Shown here piece by piece: positions 49,279 through 57,066 of a stretch of 64,000 nt of DNA. The translations under genes were made by a program, and so were the position numbers. This DNA is from Sphingomonadales bacterium UBA2369 (GTDB lineage Bacteria; Pseudomonadota; Alphaproteobacteria; Sphingomonadales; Sphingomonadaceae): assembly GCA_002344055.1 (NCBI GenBank), contig DDTH01000007.1:29131-93130 (forward strand), read 5' to 3'. The notes under the pieces are model-generated. The model worked only from the letters and a program-made list of their open reading frames with translations, ran no database searches and was not told where the DNA came from. Each line of letters opens with the position of its first letter. The stretch's first letter is position 1.

Positions 49279-51642
49279 ATGAGCGACCGCAGTCTCCCCG
49301 AGATCAACTGGCGCGTGGTGTTCAACCGCGCCGCCCCGCCGGGCCTCCGGCACTGGGGACGGGTTCGTGCTGCCCAGCTGAAAGCGCTCGGCCCGGCGCT
49401 CGTGATCGCGGGCTGCGGCCTGCTCGTGAACACCCTCTTCACCGTCTATGTCCTGTGGGGCAGCGTCCCGGTCACGAAGCTGGCCGCCTGGGTGCTGGTG
49501 CTGGCGGCGGCCACCTTGTTCGTCACCTATCAGACGCGCCGCCTCGGCAAGCGGGAATTCCACGCCGTCGGCCGCAAGGCGATCGACCGGGTGGCGCTCT
49601 ACAGCCTCATGTTCGGCTGCGTCTGGGTCATGCCGATCCGTTACTTCTTCGGTCAGGCCGGACCGTCGGAGCAGGTGGCCATCGGCGTCATGGCGGCGGT
49701 CATGATGGCGGGCGCAGGCTTCGTCTTCGCCTCCATCCCGGCCGCATCGGTCGGCTTCATCACGGTTACCGGCGTCACCATCACGCACATGCTGAACGCA
49801 CAGGATTCGGGCGTCATCTTCCTGATCGGCCCGGTCTACATGATGGCGATGTTCGGGTTCGTCTTTGTCAACGGCCGCGCCTTCATGCAGCGCACCTGGC
49901 TGGACATCGAACTGGAGCAGAAGAGCGAGACGGTCAGCCTGCTGCTGCGCGAATATGAGGCGAGCGACGCCGACTGGCTGTGGCGCACCAATGGCGGCCT
50001 GACCTTCGAGAAGGTGTCGCAGCGCACCGCCCGCGCGCTCGGCCGCACGCCGGAGGGGCTGGCGCGCATGACCCTGCGCGAGTTGCTGACCGAAAGCCGC
50101 AAGGCCGACCAGACCACGCGCCGCGCGATCGCCGCCGCTCTGGCCTGCGTGAACCGGCGCGAGGCCTTTTCGGAGCTGCTGCTGCCGATCGAGATCAATG
50201 GCGAGGAGCGGATCATCGAGCTGTCGGCGCGGCCGCGCTCCAGCCCGCAGGGACGCTTCGTCGGCTATGAAGGCGTCGGGTCGGACGTGACGGAGGCGCG
50301 CCGCGCCGCGGCCCGCATCACCCACATGGCGCATCACGACGCGCTGACCGGGCTGCCCAACCGCCTGCACGTGCTGGAAAGCCTCGAGGCGGCGCTCGCT
50401 GAGGCACCCAAGCGCGGCGACCGGCCGGCGATCATCCTGATCGATCTGGATCGCTTCAAATCGATCAACGACACGCTCGGCCATGTCGCCGGCGACCATC
50501 TGCTGAGCGAAGTCGCGCGCTGCCTGGAAAACATCATTTCCGACGAGATGACCGCCGGCCGCCTGGGCGGTGACGAATTCGCCATCGTCGTGCCTGCGGT
50601 CGAGAGCCGCGACGAACTGGAGCAGATGTGCCTGGCGCTGATCGGCGCGCTGCACGGCCCCTTCCACTATCACGATCAGCGCCTCGTGGTCGGCGCCAGC
50701 ATCGGTGTCGCGATCGGGCCGCGCGATGGCGATACGGTCGAGGAACTGGTCCGCAACGCCGATCTGGCGCTGTACAAAGCCAAGGCCGGCGCGGGGAACG
50801 AGACCTGTTTCTACGACCCCGCGATGCACGAATTGTCGGAGGAGCGCCGCCGCATCGAACTGGCGCTGCGCGACGCGCCGGAGGCCGGCCAGCTGTCGCT
50901 CAACTATCAGCCGCTGGTGAACACCCAGACTGGCCAGATCGAGAGTTTCGAGGCTCTGCTGCGCTGGAACCATCCGGAGCTGGGCCAGGTCTCGCCCGCC
51001 AAATTCATTCCGATCGCCGAGGATACCGGCATGCTCGGCAAGATCGGCGAATGGGTGTTGCGGACGGCCTGCAAGGAGGCCGCGAACTGGCCGGCCCATG
51101 TCGGCGTCGCCGTCAACGTCTCCCCGCGACAGGTACAGGATGCGGGCTTCCTGGTCACCTTGATGTCGGCGCTCACGCAGGCCGGGCTTGAGCCGCGACG
51201 GCTCGAACTGGAAGTCACCGAAAGCGTCTTCCTGGAACTGACCGGCAAGACGCAGAAAATGCTGCAGCAGATCCAGAGCCTGGGCGTGAAGCTGGCGATG
51301 GACGATTTCGGCACCGGCTATTCTTCGCTCGGCTATCTGCGCCGCGCGGAATTCGACACACTGAAGATCGACCAGAGCTTCGTGCAGGCGGTGCGCGAGG
51401 ACGATCCGGAAAGTACCGCTATCGTCCGCGCCGTCGTCGCACTCGCCGGCAGCCTCGGCATGAAGACGGTCGCCGAAGGCGTGCAGACCGAAGAGCAATT
51501 GGCGATCGTGCGCGAACTCGGCTGCGACAAGATCCAGGGTTATATCTTCTCGCGGCCGGTCGCCGCCGGCACCGCGCGCGCCATGCTCGGCGCCGGCCTG
51601 ACGCCTGATTCCGGCGCCGAACGCTCCGCCGCCGCGGCCTGA
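49279..51642 (+). CDS. Membrane PAS-GGDEF-EAL cyclic di-GMP protein
   Basis: The 787-residue product has about six membrane helices in its first 200 residues, a PAS-like sensor (DWLWRTNGGLTFEKVSQRTARALG), then GGDEF (residues about 430-434 in RLGGDEFAIV) and EAL (about 558, FEALLRWNHPELG). Key EAL ligands DDFGTGYSSLGYL and DKIQGYIFS are intact. Both domains are therefore likely catalytically competent, for synthesis and breakdown of c-di-GMP. ATG 49279 is preferred over a TTG at 49249. Confidence 0.92.
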   Translation: MSDRSLPEINWRVVFNRAAPPGLRHWGRVRAAQLKALGPALVIAGCGLLVNTLFTVYVLWGSVPVTKLAAWVLVLAAATLFVTYQTRRLGKREFHAVGRKAIDRVALYSLMFGCVWVMPIRYFFGQAGPSEQVAIGVMAAVMMAGAGFVFASIPAASVGFITVTGVTITHMLNAQDSGVIFLIGPVYMMAMFGFVFVNGRAFMQRTWLDIELEQKSETVSLLLREYEASDADWLWRTNGGLTFEKVSQRTARALGRTPEGLARMTLRELLTESRKADQTTRRAIAAALACVNRREAFSELLLPIEINGEERIIELSARPRSSPQGRFVGYEGVGSDVTEARRAAARITHMAHHDALTGLPNRLHVLESLEAALAEAPKRGDRPAIILIDLDRFKSINDTLGHVAGDHLLSEVARCLENIISDEMTAGRLGGDEFAIVVPAVESRDELEQMCLALIGALHGPFHYHDQRLVVGASIGVAIGPRDGDTVEELVRNADLALYKAKAGAGNETCFYDPAMHELSEERRRIELALRDAPEAGQLSLNYQPLVNTQTGQIESFEALLRWNHPELGQVSPAKFIPIAEDTGMLGKIGEWVLRTACKEAANWPAHVGVAVNVSPRQVQDAGFLVTLMSALTQAGLEPRRLELEVTESVFLELTGKTQKMLQQIQSLGVKLAMDDFGTGYSSLGYLRRAEFDTLKIDQSFVQAVREDDPESTAIVRAVVALAGSLGMKTVAEGVQTEEQLAIVRELGCDKIQGYIFSRPVAAGTARAMLGAGLTPDSGAERSAAAA

Positions 51643-51689
51643 CCCGCTTGCGAAGCGGCCGATGCGGGGCTATCTGCCCGCTCCGGCCT

Positions 51690-51767
51690 AGGAGTGTAGC
51701 TCAGTTTGGTTAGAGCATCGGTCTCCAAAACCGAGGGTCGTGGGTTCGAATCCCTCCACTCCTGCCA
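51690..51767 (+). tRNA. tRNA-Trp (anticodon CCA)
   Basis: A complete cloverleaf is visible. The acceptor stem AGGAGTG/CACTCCT is followed by discriminator G and an encoded CCA. The D arm is GCTC-AGTTTGGTTA-GAGC and the anticodon loop CTCCAAA contains CCA. The T loop TTCGAAT sits on a stem with one T-T mismatch. It precedes secE by 253 bases, an arrangement seen in many bacteria. Confidence 0.95.
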
Positions 51768-51823
51768 GGCCCGAGCCAGCGGCGCAGCCGCGATGGCCGC
51801 GGGCCAGGCGAACGGCCGGCCAG

Positions 51824-51874
51824 CGGGTCGGCTTTAGCCGAACCCGTCTGACGTCACGGATTTACTCCGTGACG
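51824..51874. terminator. Two perfect/near-perfect hairpins downstream of tRNA-Trp
   Basis: The first is CGGGTCGGCT-TT-AGCCG-A-ACCCG (51824-51846, one bulged A), the second CGTCACGGA-TTTAC-TCCGTGACG (51852-51874). Neither has a T run. They lie between tRNA-Trp and secE and might end the tRNA transcript or mark its processing, but the role is not shown. Confidence 0.45.
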
Positions 51875-52020
51875 GCCCGCCCGGGCCCCTTCCATCTTGC
51901 ACCCATTGCGCAGCGGCGCTATCTCCCCCACTTCCGCTGACATCGGAAAGCTACAAAGACCGGCCCGCCGGTCGAGAGCGGCTGCCCGAAAGTCCGTTAT
52001 GATCGCGAAGGAACAGGCAA

Positions 52021-52218
52021 GTGGCCCGCACGTCCCCCGGTGAATATTTCCGCCAGGTCCGCGCCGAAACCGCCAAGGTGGTGTGGCCGACCCGCAAGGA
52101 GACGATGATGACCGCCGTCATGGTGGTGATCATGACCACGCTGCTCGGCATCTTCTTCTTCGCCGTCGACAGCGCGTTCAGCGCGCTCGTCAAATTCCTG
52201 CTCAGCTTCCTCGGTTAA
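52021..52218 (+). CDS. secE: Preprotein translocase subunit SecE
   Basis: The 65-residue protein has the conserved amphipathic segment VRAETAKVVWPTRKETMMT followed by a single membrane helix (about residues 32-52). It is the short single-helix form found in most non-enteric bacteria. It stabilises SecY in the translocon. A GTG-free ATG start and 17 bases to nusG fit a coupled secE-nusG transcript. Confidence 0.95.
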   Translation: MARTSPGEYFRQVRAETAKVVWPTRKETMMTAVMVVIMTTLLGIFFFAVDSAFSALVKFLLSFLG

Positions 52219-52235
52219 AGGGTCCGACCGCAGCC

Positions 52236-52775
52236 ATGTCCCGCTGGTATATCATCCACGCTTATTCCGGTTTCGAGAACAAGGTCCGCGATTCGATCGA
52301 GGCCGAAGCCGCGCGCATGGGCCTGACGCCGCTCGTCGAGCAGGTCGAGGTTCCGACCGAAAAGGTGACTGAAGTCCGCCGCGGCAAGAAGGTGACGTCC
52401 GATCGTAAGTTCTTCCCGGGCTATGTGCTCGCGAAGCTCAACATGAATGACGACGTCTATCATTTGATCAAGAACACGCCGAAGGTCACCGGCTTCCTGG
52501 GCAGCATGGGCAAGCCGCAGGCGATCAGCGACGCCGAGGCCGCACGCATCCTGAACACCAAGGATGAAGCCGCCGCCGCCGCGCCGAAGGCCCGGATCAA
52601 GGTGGATTACGAGATTGGCGATCAGGTGAAGGTGCTCGAAGGCCCGTTCGCCAGCTTCAACGGCGTCGTCGAGGAACTCGATTTCGACCGCAGCCGCGTG
52701 AAGGTGTCGGTCTCGATCTTCGGCCGCGCCACGCCGGTCGAACTGGAATTCGAGCAGGTCGAACGAATGAAGTAA
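52236..52775 (+). CDS. nusG: Transcription termination/antitermination protein NusG
   Basis: The 179-residue protein contains the NGN domain starting RWYIIHAYSGFENKVRDSI with FFPGYVLAKLNMND, and the C-terminal KOW domain (GDQVKVLEGPFASFNGVVEE, then SRVKVSVSIFGRATPVELEF). It binds RNA polymerase and links it to Rho or to ribosomes. The start at 52236 is at the usual N-terminus. Downstream, where rplK-rplA usually follows, lies an unrelated 10-kb module. Confidence 0.97.
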   Translation: MSRWYIIHAYSGFENKVRDSIEAEAARMGLTPLVEQVEVPTEKVTEVRRGKKVTSDRKFFPGYVLAKLNMNDDVYHLIKNTPKVTGFLGSMGKPQAISDAEAARILNTKDEAAAAAPKARIKVDYEIGDQVKVLEGPFASFNGVVEELDFDRSRVKVSVSIFGRATPVELEFEQVERMK

Positions 52776-52863
52776 GCCGGAGCGCCCAAGCGCGGCGAGC
52801 AGGCAGCAAAGCGACTGCGAGCAGCGCGAAATGCGCACGACCGGCTGGACGCCCGCTTGCCTA

Positions 52864-53265
52864 TTAGGCGGCGCCCAGACCCCGCCCCTTCGCGAAGTCG
52901 ATCCCCAGAGTCAGGCTCTCGGCGATCCGCGCGGCCTTGTCCTGCAGGGCGGCGGCGCTCGCGGCGTCGAACAATTCGTCCGTCGTCTCCCGCCACAGGC
53001 CGAGCCATCGCTGGAACGAGGCGGCATCGATCCGGTCGGCATGCTTCACATGGGCGGGCAGCGGTCGGCCCTTGTAACGCCCGCTGGTCAGCATCACCGA
53101 CGACCAGAAGGCCTGCAGCCGCTCCAGATGCTCGGGGCAGTCGTCGATCGCATCGTTGAACACCGGCCCGATCTTCGGATCCTGCCGGACGCGCGAATAA
53201 AACAGGTTCACAAGCGCCGCCAGCCGCTCCTCCGTGATGCCTTTGCACGCCTCGGTCTCGCCCAT
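52864..53265 (-). CDS. Group III truncated haemoglobin
   Basis: The 133-residue protein fits truncated haemoglobins of group III: LVNLFYSRVRQDPKIGPVFND in helix B/E, and the proximal His in LPAHVKHADRID. The start is the ATG at 53265 (MGETEACKG). These haem proteins bind oxygen or NO and are often associated with oxidative stress or respiration. It lies between nusG and the FbpABC-type transporter, all convergent on nusG. Confidence 0.88.
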   Translation of the reverse strand: MGETEACKGITEERLAALVNLFYSRVRQDPKIGPVFNDAIDDCPEHLERLQAFWSSVMLTSGRYKGRPLPAHVKHADRIDAASFQRWLGLWRETTDELFDAASAAALQDKAARIAESLTLGIDFAKGRGLGAA

Positions 53266-53311
53266 GCGACGGATATGGGGAGCGATGGCTCGCGCGTCCA
53301 CGCCGCGGGAC

Positions 53312-54334
53312 TCAGGACCCCGCGAACAGCCTTGCCCTCGCCGGATCGATCCGGACGAAGCCGCGCCCGATCGGCGGCGCTCCGCCCGCATGGCGCAGCG
53401 ACGCCGTCGCGCCTTCGGCTTCCACAATGATTTCGCTGAAGCCACCGCCAAGCCGCGCCGCCGTGACCGTCACCGGCGCGCCCGCTTCCGCCAACGCCAG
53501 CGCTTCGGGCCGCAGCATCAGCCGGGCCGCGCCATCGGGCAGATCGGCGGGGAGCGAACCGAACGGCGTCTCCGCTACTCCACCCCTCACCACCGCCGGA
53601 ACCACGCTGACCTGTCCCAACAGCCGCGCCGCCTCGATCGAGACCGGGCGGGCGTAGCATTCCGCCGGCGTCCCCGCCTGCAGCACCCGGCCGTCGCGCA
53701 TCAGCGCCAGTGCGTCCGCCATCAGCATGGCTTCTTCCGGATCGTGGGTGACGATCAGCACCGCCGCGCGCGTCTCCGCCAATCCGTCCAGCACCTGCCG
53801 CCGTACTTCCGCGCGCAGATCGCCGTCGAGGCCGGAGAAAGGCTCGTCCAGCAGCAGCACCGCCGGGTCGCGCGCCAGCGCCCGGGCGATCGCCACGCGC
53901 TGCTGCTCGCCGCCCGACAAGGTGTGCGGCCAGGCTTTGGCGCGGTGGCTCAGCCGGAAACGTTCCAGCAGAGCCGCGACCCGCTCCGCCCGCTCGGCCC
54001 TGGCCAGATGCGCGATGCCGAAGCCGACATTCGCGGTCACGTCGAGATGCGGAAACAGGGCAAAGTCCTGAAACACCAGGCCGATGTCGCGTTGCTCCGG
54101 CGGCACATGGCCAGCTGCGCTCGACAGCAAAGCGCCCGCCATCGCGATCTCGCCCGCATCCGCGGGTTCCAGTCCGGCGATCAGCCGCAGCAAAGTGCTC
54201 TTGCCGCAGCCCGAAGGGCCGAGCAGGCAGGTGATCCGCCCCGGCGCCAGCGCCAGCGACACGTCGTCCAGCGCGACATGGCGGCTATAGCTCTTGCCCG
54301 CATGGGCGATGGTCAGGATCGGGGCGTCGCTCAT
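53312..54334 (-). CDS. fbpC: Iron(III) ABC transporter ATP-binding subunit
   Basis: The 340-residue protein has Walker A GPSGCGKST, Q-loop, signature LSGGEQQR, Walker B VLLLDEP and the H-loop, plus the C-terminal beta-rich regulatory extension typical of FbpC/PotA. It powers periplasmic Fe3+ import. The ATG at 54334 lies seven bases after the permease stop. All three transporter genes are on the minus strand with permease and binding protein upstream. Confidence 0.92.
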   Translation of the reverse strand: MSDAPILTIAHAGKSYSRHVALDDVSLALAPGRITCLLGPSGCGKSTLLRLIAGLEPADAGEIAMAGALLSSAAGHVPPEQRDIGLVFQDFALFPHLDVTANVGFGIAHLARAERAERVAALLERFRLSHRAKAWPHTLSGGEQQRVAIARALARDPAVLLLDEPFSGLDGDLRAEVRRQVLDGLAETRAAVLIVTHDPEEAMLMADALALMRDGRVLQAGTPAECYARPVSIEAARLLGQVSVVPAVVRGGVAETPFGSLPADLPDGAARLMLRPEALALAEAGAPVTVTAARLGGGFSEIIVEAEGATASLRHAGGAPPIGRGFVRIDPARARLFAGS

Positions 54335-54341
54335 CTGCTCC

Positions 54342-55871
54342 TCATGCCGCGCCCGGCCGCGAACGCGCAATCTTGCGGGTCAGCCAGATCACAGCCGGCA
54401 GCGCCAGCGCGATGATCAACAGGCTCGGCCAGCCCGCCTGCTCCAGCCTTTCGTCCAGCGCATAATTGCTCGCGATCACCGCGAGCGTATCGAAATTGAA
54501 CGGCCGCAGGATCAGGGTCGCGGGCAATTCCTTCAAGATGTCGATGAACACCAGCAGACCGGCGGTCAGCAGCGCCCCGCGCGCGATCGGCAATTGCACG
54601 TGCCAGGCCGTCGAAACCGGCCCGCGCCCGAGGCTGCGGCTGGCCCAGATCATGTTCGGCGTCACCTTGGCGAGGCCGGCATCGACCGGCTCCAGCGCCG
54701 CCGCCATCAACCGCGCCGCGTAGGCATAAAGCAGCAGCCCGATCGCCACGGCAAAGCCCGTCGCCCCCGGCACGATCCGCCAGATCAGGGCGGCGGGCGC
54801 GAGCAGACCGATCGCCATCACCGCGCCCGGCGTCGCATAGCCCAGGCTCGCCACCCGGGCCGCCAGCGGCAGCTTGGCCGCGCCCAGCGCCAGCGCGGTC
54901 GCCAGCGCGACGGTGATCGCCGCCCCCGCCACGCTGAGGATCAGACTATGCTCCGCCGCGTCGAACAGGCGCACCCAGTCCGGCGACACATTCAGCCCGT
55001 TCCAGGCCAGCCAGAAGCAGGGAAGCAACAGGCCAAGGGTCAGCAGGAGCAGACAGAAGGTGACGGCCAGGACCGCCTTGACCCCCGTCAGCCGCGTCAC
55101 CGGCAGCTCCCGCCAGCGGGCGCGATTGGCCTCATAGCCCCTGCCGCGCCGCCCGGCCCGCTCGATCCACAGCAGCAACGCCGCCGCGCCGAGCAAGGGC
55201 AAAGCGAATTGCGCCGCCGAGGCGGTCGAGCCGTAGACCGACCAGGCCCGCACCACGCCGGTGGTCAGCGTTTGCACGGACAGGAACTGGACCGCGCCAT
55301 AATCGGCGAGCGTTTCCATGATCGCCAGCGCCGCGCCCGCCGCCAGCGCCGGCCGCGCCAGCGGCAGGGCCGCGCGCAGGAAGGCCCGCCGCTGCGAGCA
55401 GCCAAGCGTTCGCGCCGCCTCCAGCGCCGTCACCGACTGGTTGAGGAAAGCCGCCCGCATGGCGAGATAGACATAGGGGTAGAAAGCGCAGGACAGGACG
55501 AAGGCGGCGCCCGAAATGGTCCGCATCTCGAACGGCATGTCGAAGCCCAGCGTGCCGCGCATCCAGATGCGCAAGCCGCCCGCCACGTCGAACAGATCGC
55601 CATAGGCATAAGCCAAAGCGAAGGCCGGGGCGGCGAGCGGCAAAGCCAGCGCCCAGGCGAAAATGTCGCGCCCCGGAAAGCGATGCATCACCACCAGCCA
55701 GGCGGCGAGCGTACCGGCGATCGCGGTGATGACGCCGACCAGCAAGGCCAGCCCCGCCGAGGTCAGCGCGTAGCGGCCCACGTCCGCCGCCGCGATGTCA
55801 GCGGTGGCGCCGGAAAAGGCCGCGGCGACGATCCCGGCCAGCGGCAAGGCCGCCGCGATCGCCGCCAGCAA
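54342..55871 (-). CDS. fbpB: Iron(III) ABC transporter permease (two fused membrane halves)
   Basis: The 509-residue product has about 12 membrane helices in two homologous halves, as in FbpB/AfuB-type permeases, with EAA loops (ALEAARTLGCSQRRAFLRAALP and GLAKVTPNMIWASRSLGRG). The N-terminus is uncertain: the annotated TTG at 55871 is weak, and the frame stays open upstream through the hairpin to the fbpA stop (INKVPAWTAAGSVP). The pairing with fbpA and fbpC is canonical. Confidence 0.9.
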   Translation of the reverse strand: MLAAIAAALPLAGIVAAAFSGATADIAAADVGRYALTSAGLALLVGVITAIAGTLAAWLVVMHRFPGRDIFAWALALPLAAPAFALAYAYGDLFDVAGGLRIWMRGTLGFDMPFEMRTISGAAFVLSCAFYPYVYLAMRAAFLNQSVTALEAARTLGCSQRRAFLRAALPLARPALAAGAALAIMETLADYGAVQFLSVQTLTTGVVRAWSVYGSTASAAQFALPLLGAAALLLWIERAGRRGRGYEANRARWRELPVTRLTGVKAVLAVTFCLLLLTLGLLLPCFWLAWNGLNVSPDWVRLFDAAEHSLILSVAGAAITVALATALALGAAKLPLAARVASLGYATPGAVMAIGLLAPAALIWRIVPGATGFAVAIGLLLYAYAARLMAAALEPVDAGLAKVTPNMIWASRSLGRGPVSTAWHVQLPIARGALLTAGLLVFIDILKELPATLILRPFNFDTLAVIASNYALDERLEQAGWPSLLIIALALPAVIWLTRKIARSRPGAA

Positions 55872-55895
55872 GGCCAGCCATTGCAGGAGTCCAAA

Positions 55896-55930
55896 GGACC
55901 GCCGCCGGGGGACTGATCCGGCGGCGGTCC
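55896..55930 (-). terminator. Intra-operon hairpin between fbpA and fbpB
   Basis: GGACCGCCGCCGG and CCGGCGGCGGTCC form a 13-bp stem with a 9-base loop, and TTT follows on the minus strand. It lies in the 74 bases between fbpA and fbpB. Such a hairpin could attenuate or protect mRNA so that the binding protein is made in excess over the permease and ATPase. Confidence 0.6.
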
Positions 55931-55945
55931 AGGCGGGAACTTTAT

Positions 55946-57001
55946 TTATCGCCAGCCGACCCGGCTCATCAGCGACTGCGCCTCAGGCTGCCGGGCCGCG
56001 AAGGCCGCGACCGGCATCGGATGCGCGGTGAAATTGGCATGCGCCGCCACGGGATCCGGCGCGGGCACGTTGGGCGAGGCAGGATATTCGTTGTTCAGCC
56101 GCGAAATGCGCGTCTGCCCATCCGCCGAGGCGAGGAATTCCAGCAGCCGCACCGCATTGTCCCGGTGCGGAGCCCGCGCCATCACGCCACCGGCGGCGAC
56201 GTTCACATGGGCGCCCTGCCCGTCCAGGCTCGGGAACGCCAATTTGACCCGCTCGGTCACCGCGCGGTCGTCCGCATTGTCGCCATTGGCCATGCGGATA
56301 TAATAATAGGAATTAGTGATCGCGACTTCGCAGACGCCGGCGCCGACGGCGCGGATCTGGTCACGGTCGCCACCCTCGGGCGGACGCGCCATATTGGCGA
56401 CGATGCCGCGCGCCCATTCCTCGGCCCGCTGCGGCCCCCAGGCCTCGATCAGCGCGCCGAGCAGCGACAGATTGTAGACGCTGTCGGACGAGCGCACGCA
56501 CAATTTGCCGCGGAAGCGCGGGCTGGCGAGCTTCTCATAAGTATCGACCTCCTCCGGGCGCACCTTGGCGCTGTCATAGGCGACGATGCGCGCGCGGCGC
56601 ACGAAGCCGAACCAGCGATTCTCCGGATCGCGATACTGGGCAGGGATGGCCGTGTTCAGCGCTTCCGACTGGGTCGGCTGGAACAGATTGGCCTGCTGCG
56701 CCCGCCACATCGCGCCCGCATCGGCGGCGACGAACAGGTCGGCGGGGCTGGCCTCGCCTTCGCTCTGGATGCGCGCGACCAGCTCGTCCGGCCGGCCTTC
56801 GATCACGTTGACGCGAATCCCGGTCTCCTCGGTGAACTTCGCCAGCACTTCCTTGTCGCCGTCATAATGGCGCGCGCTGTAGAGGTTCACTTCCCCGGCG
56901 GCGCCACCGGCACCGCCCTCGGCCGACTGATTGGTCTGCGCGCCGCAGGCGGCCAGCATGGCGATGCCCGCGGCCAGGCCCAGCAAAGAACGTCGATTCA
57001 T
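55946..57001 (-). CDS. fbpA: Iron(III) ABC transporter substrate-binding lipoprotein
   Basis: The 351-residue lipoprotein has lipobox MLAAC (Cys19 with this start) and a type II periplasmic fold: NLYSARHYDGDKEVLAKF at the start and the iron-binding tyrosine cluster in NSYYYIRMAN. It binds Fe3+, probably with a synergistic anion, and hands it to FbpBC. The ATG at 57001 (MNRRSLLGL) is used; an earlier ATG two codons upstream is possible. A Fur-box-like site lies 37-53 bases upstream. Confidence 0.92.
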   Translation of the reverse strand: MNRRSLLGLAAGIAMLAACGAQTNQSAEGGAGGAAGEVNLYSARHYDGDKEVLAKFTEETGIRVNVIEGRPDELVARIQSEGEASPADLFVAADAGAMWRAQQANLFQPTQSEALNTAIPAQYRDPENRWFGFVRRARIVAYDSAKVRPEEVDTYEKLASPRFRGKLCVRSSDSVYNLSLLGALIEAWGPQRAEEWARGIVANMARPPEGGDRDQIRAVGAGVCEVAITNSYYYIRMANGDNADDRAVTERVKLAFPSLDGQGAHVNVAAGGVMARAPHRDNAVRLLEFLASADGQTRISRLNNEYPASPNVPAPDPVAAHANFTAHPMPVAAFAARQPEAQSLMSRVGWR

Positions 57002-57037
57002 ATCCAAGCGTCTCCTTCGCGGATCGTCCTAGGAATA

Positions 57038-57054
57038 TTGAGAACGGCTCGCAA
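57038..57054 (-). promoter_or_regulatory. Fur-box-like inverted repeat upstream of fbpA
   Basis: On the minus strand TTGCGAGCCGTTCTCAA reads as a dyad TTGCGA-5 bases-TCTCAA with one mismatch, matching the TTGCGAATNATTCTCAA-type sites of Fur. It lies between the TonB receptor stop and fbpA, in the right position to silence fbpABC when iron is plentiful. Confidence 0.6.
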
Positions 57055-57066
57055 GAGGAGGCTGAC

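Noticed and set aside
49231..51498. 755-codon minus-strand frame opposite the GGDEF-EAL gene
   Set aside because: Antisense shadow; all c-di-GMP motifs are on the plus strand.
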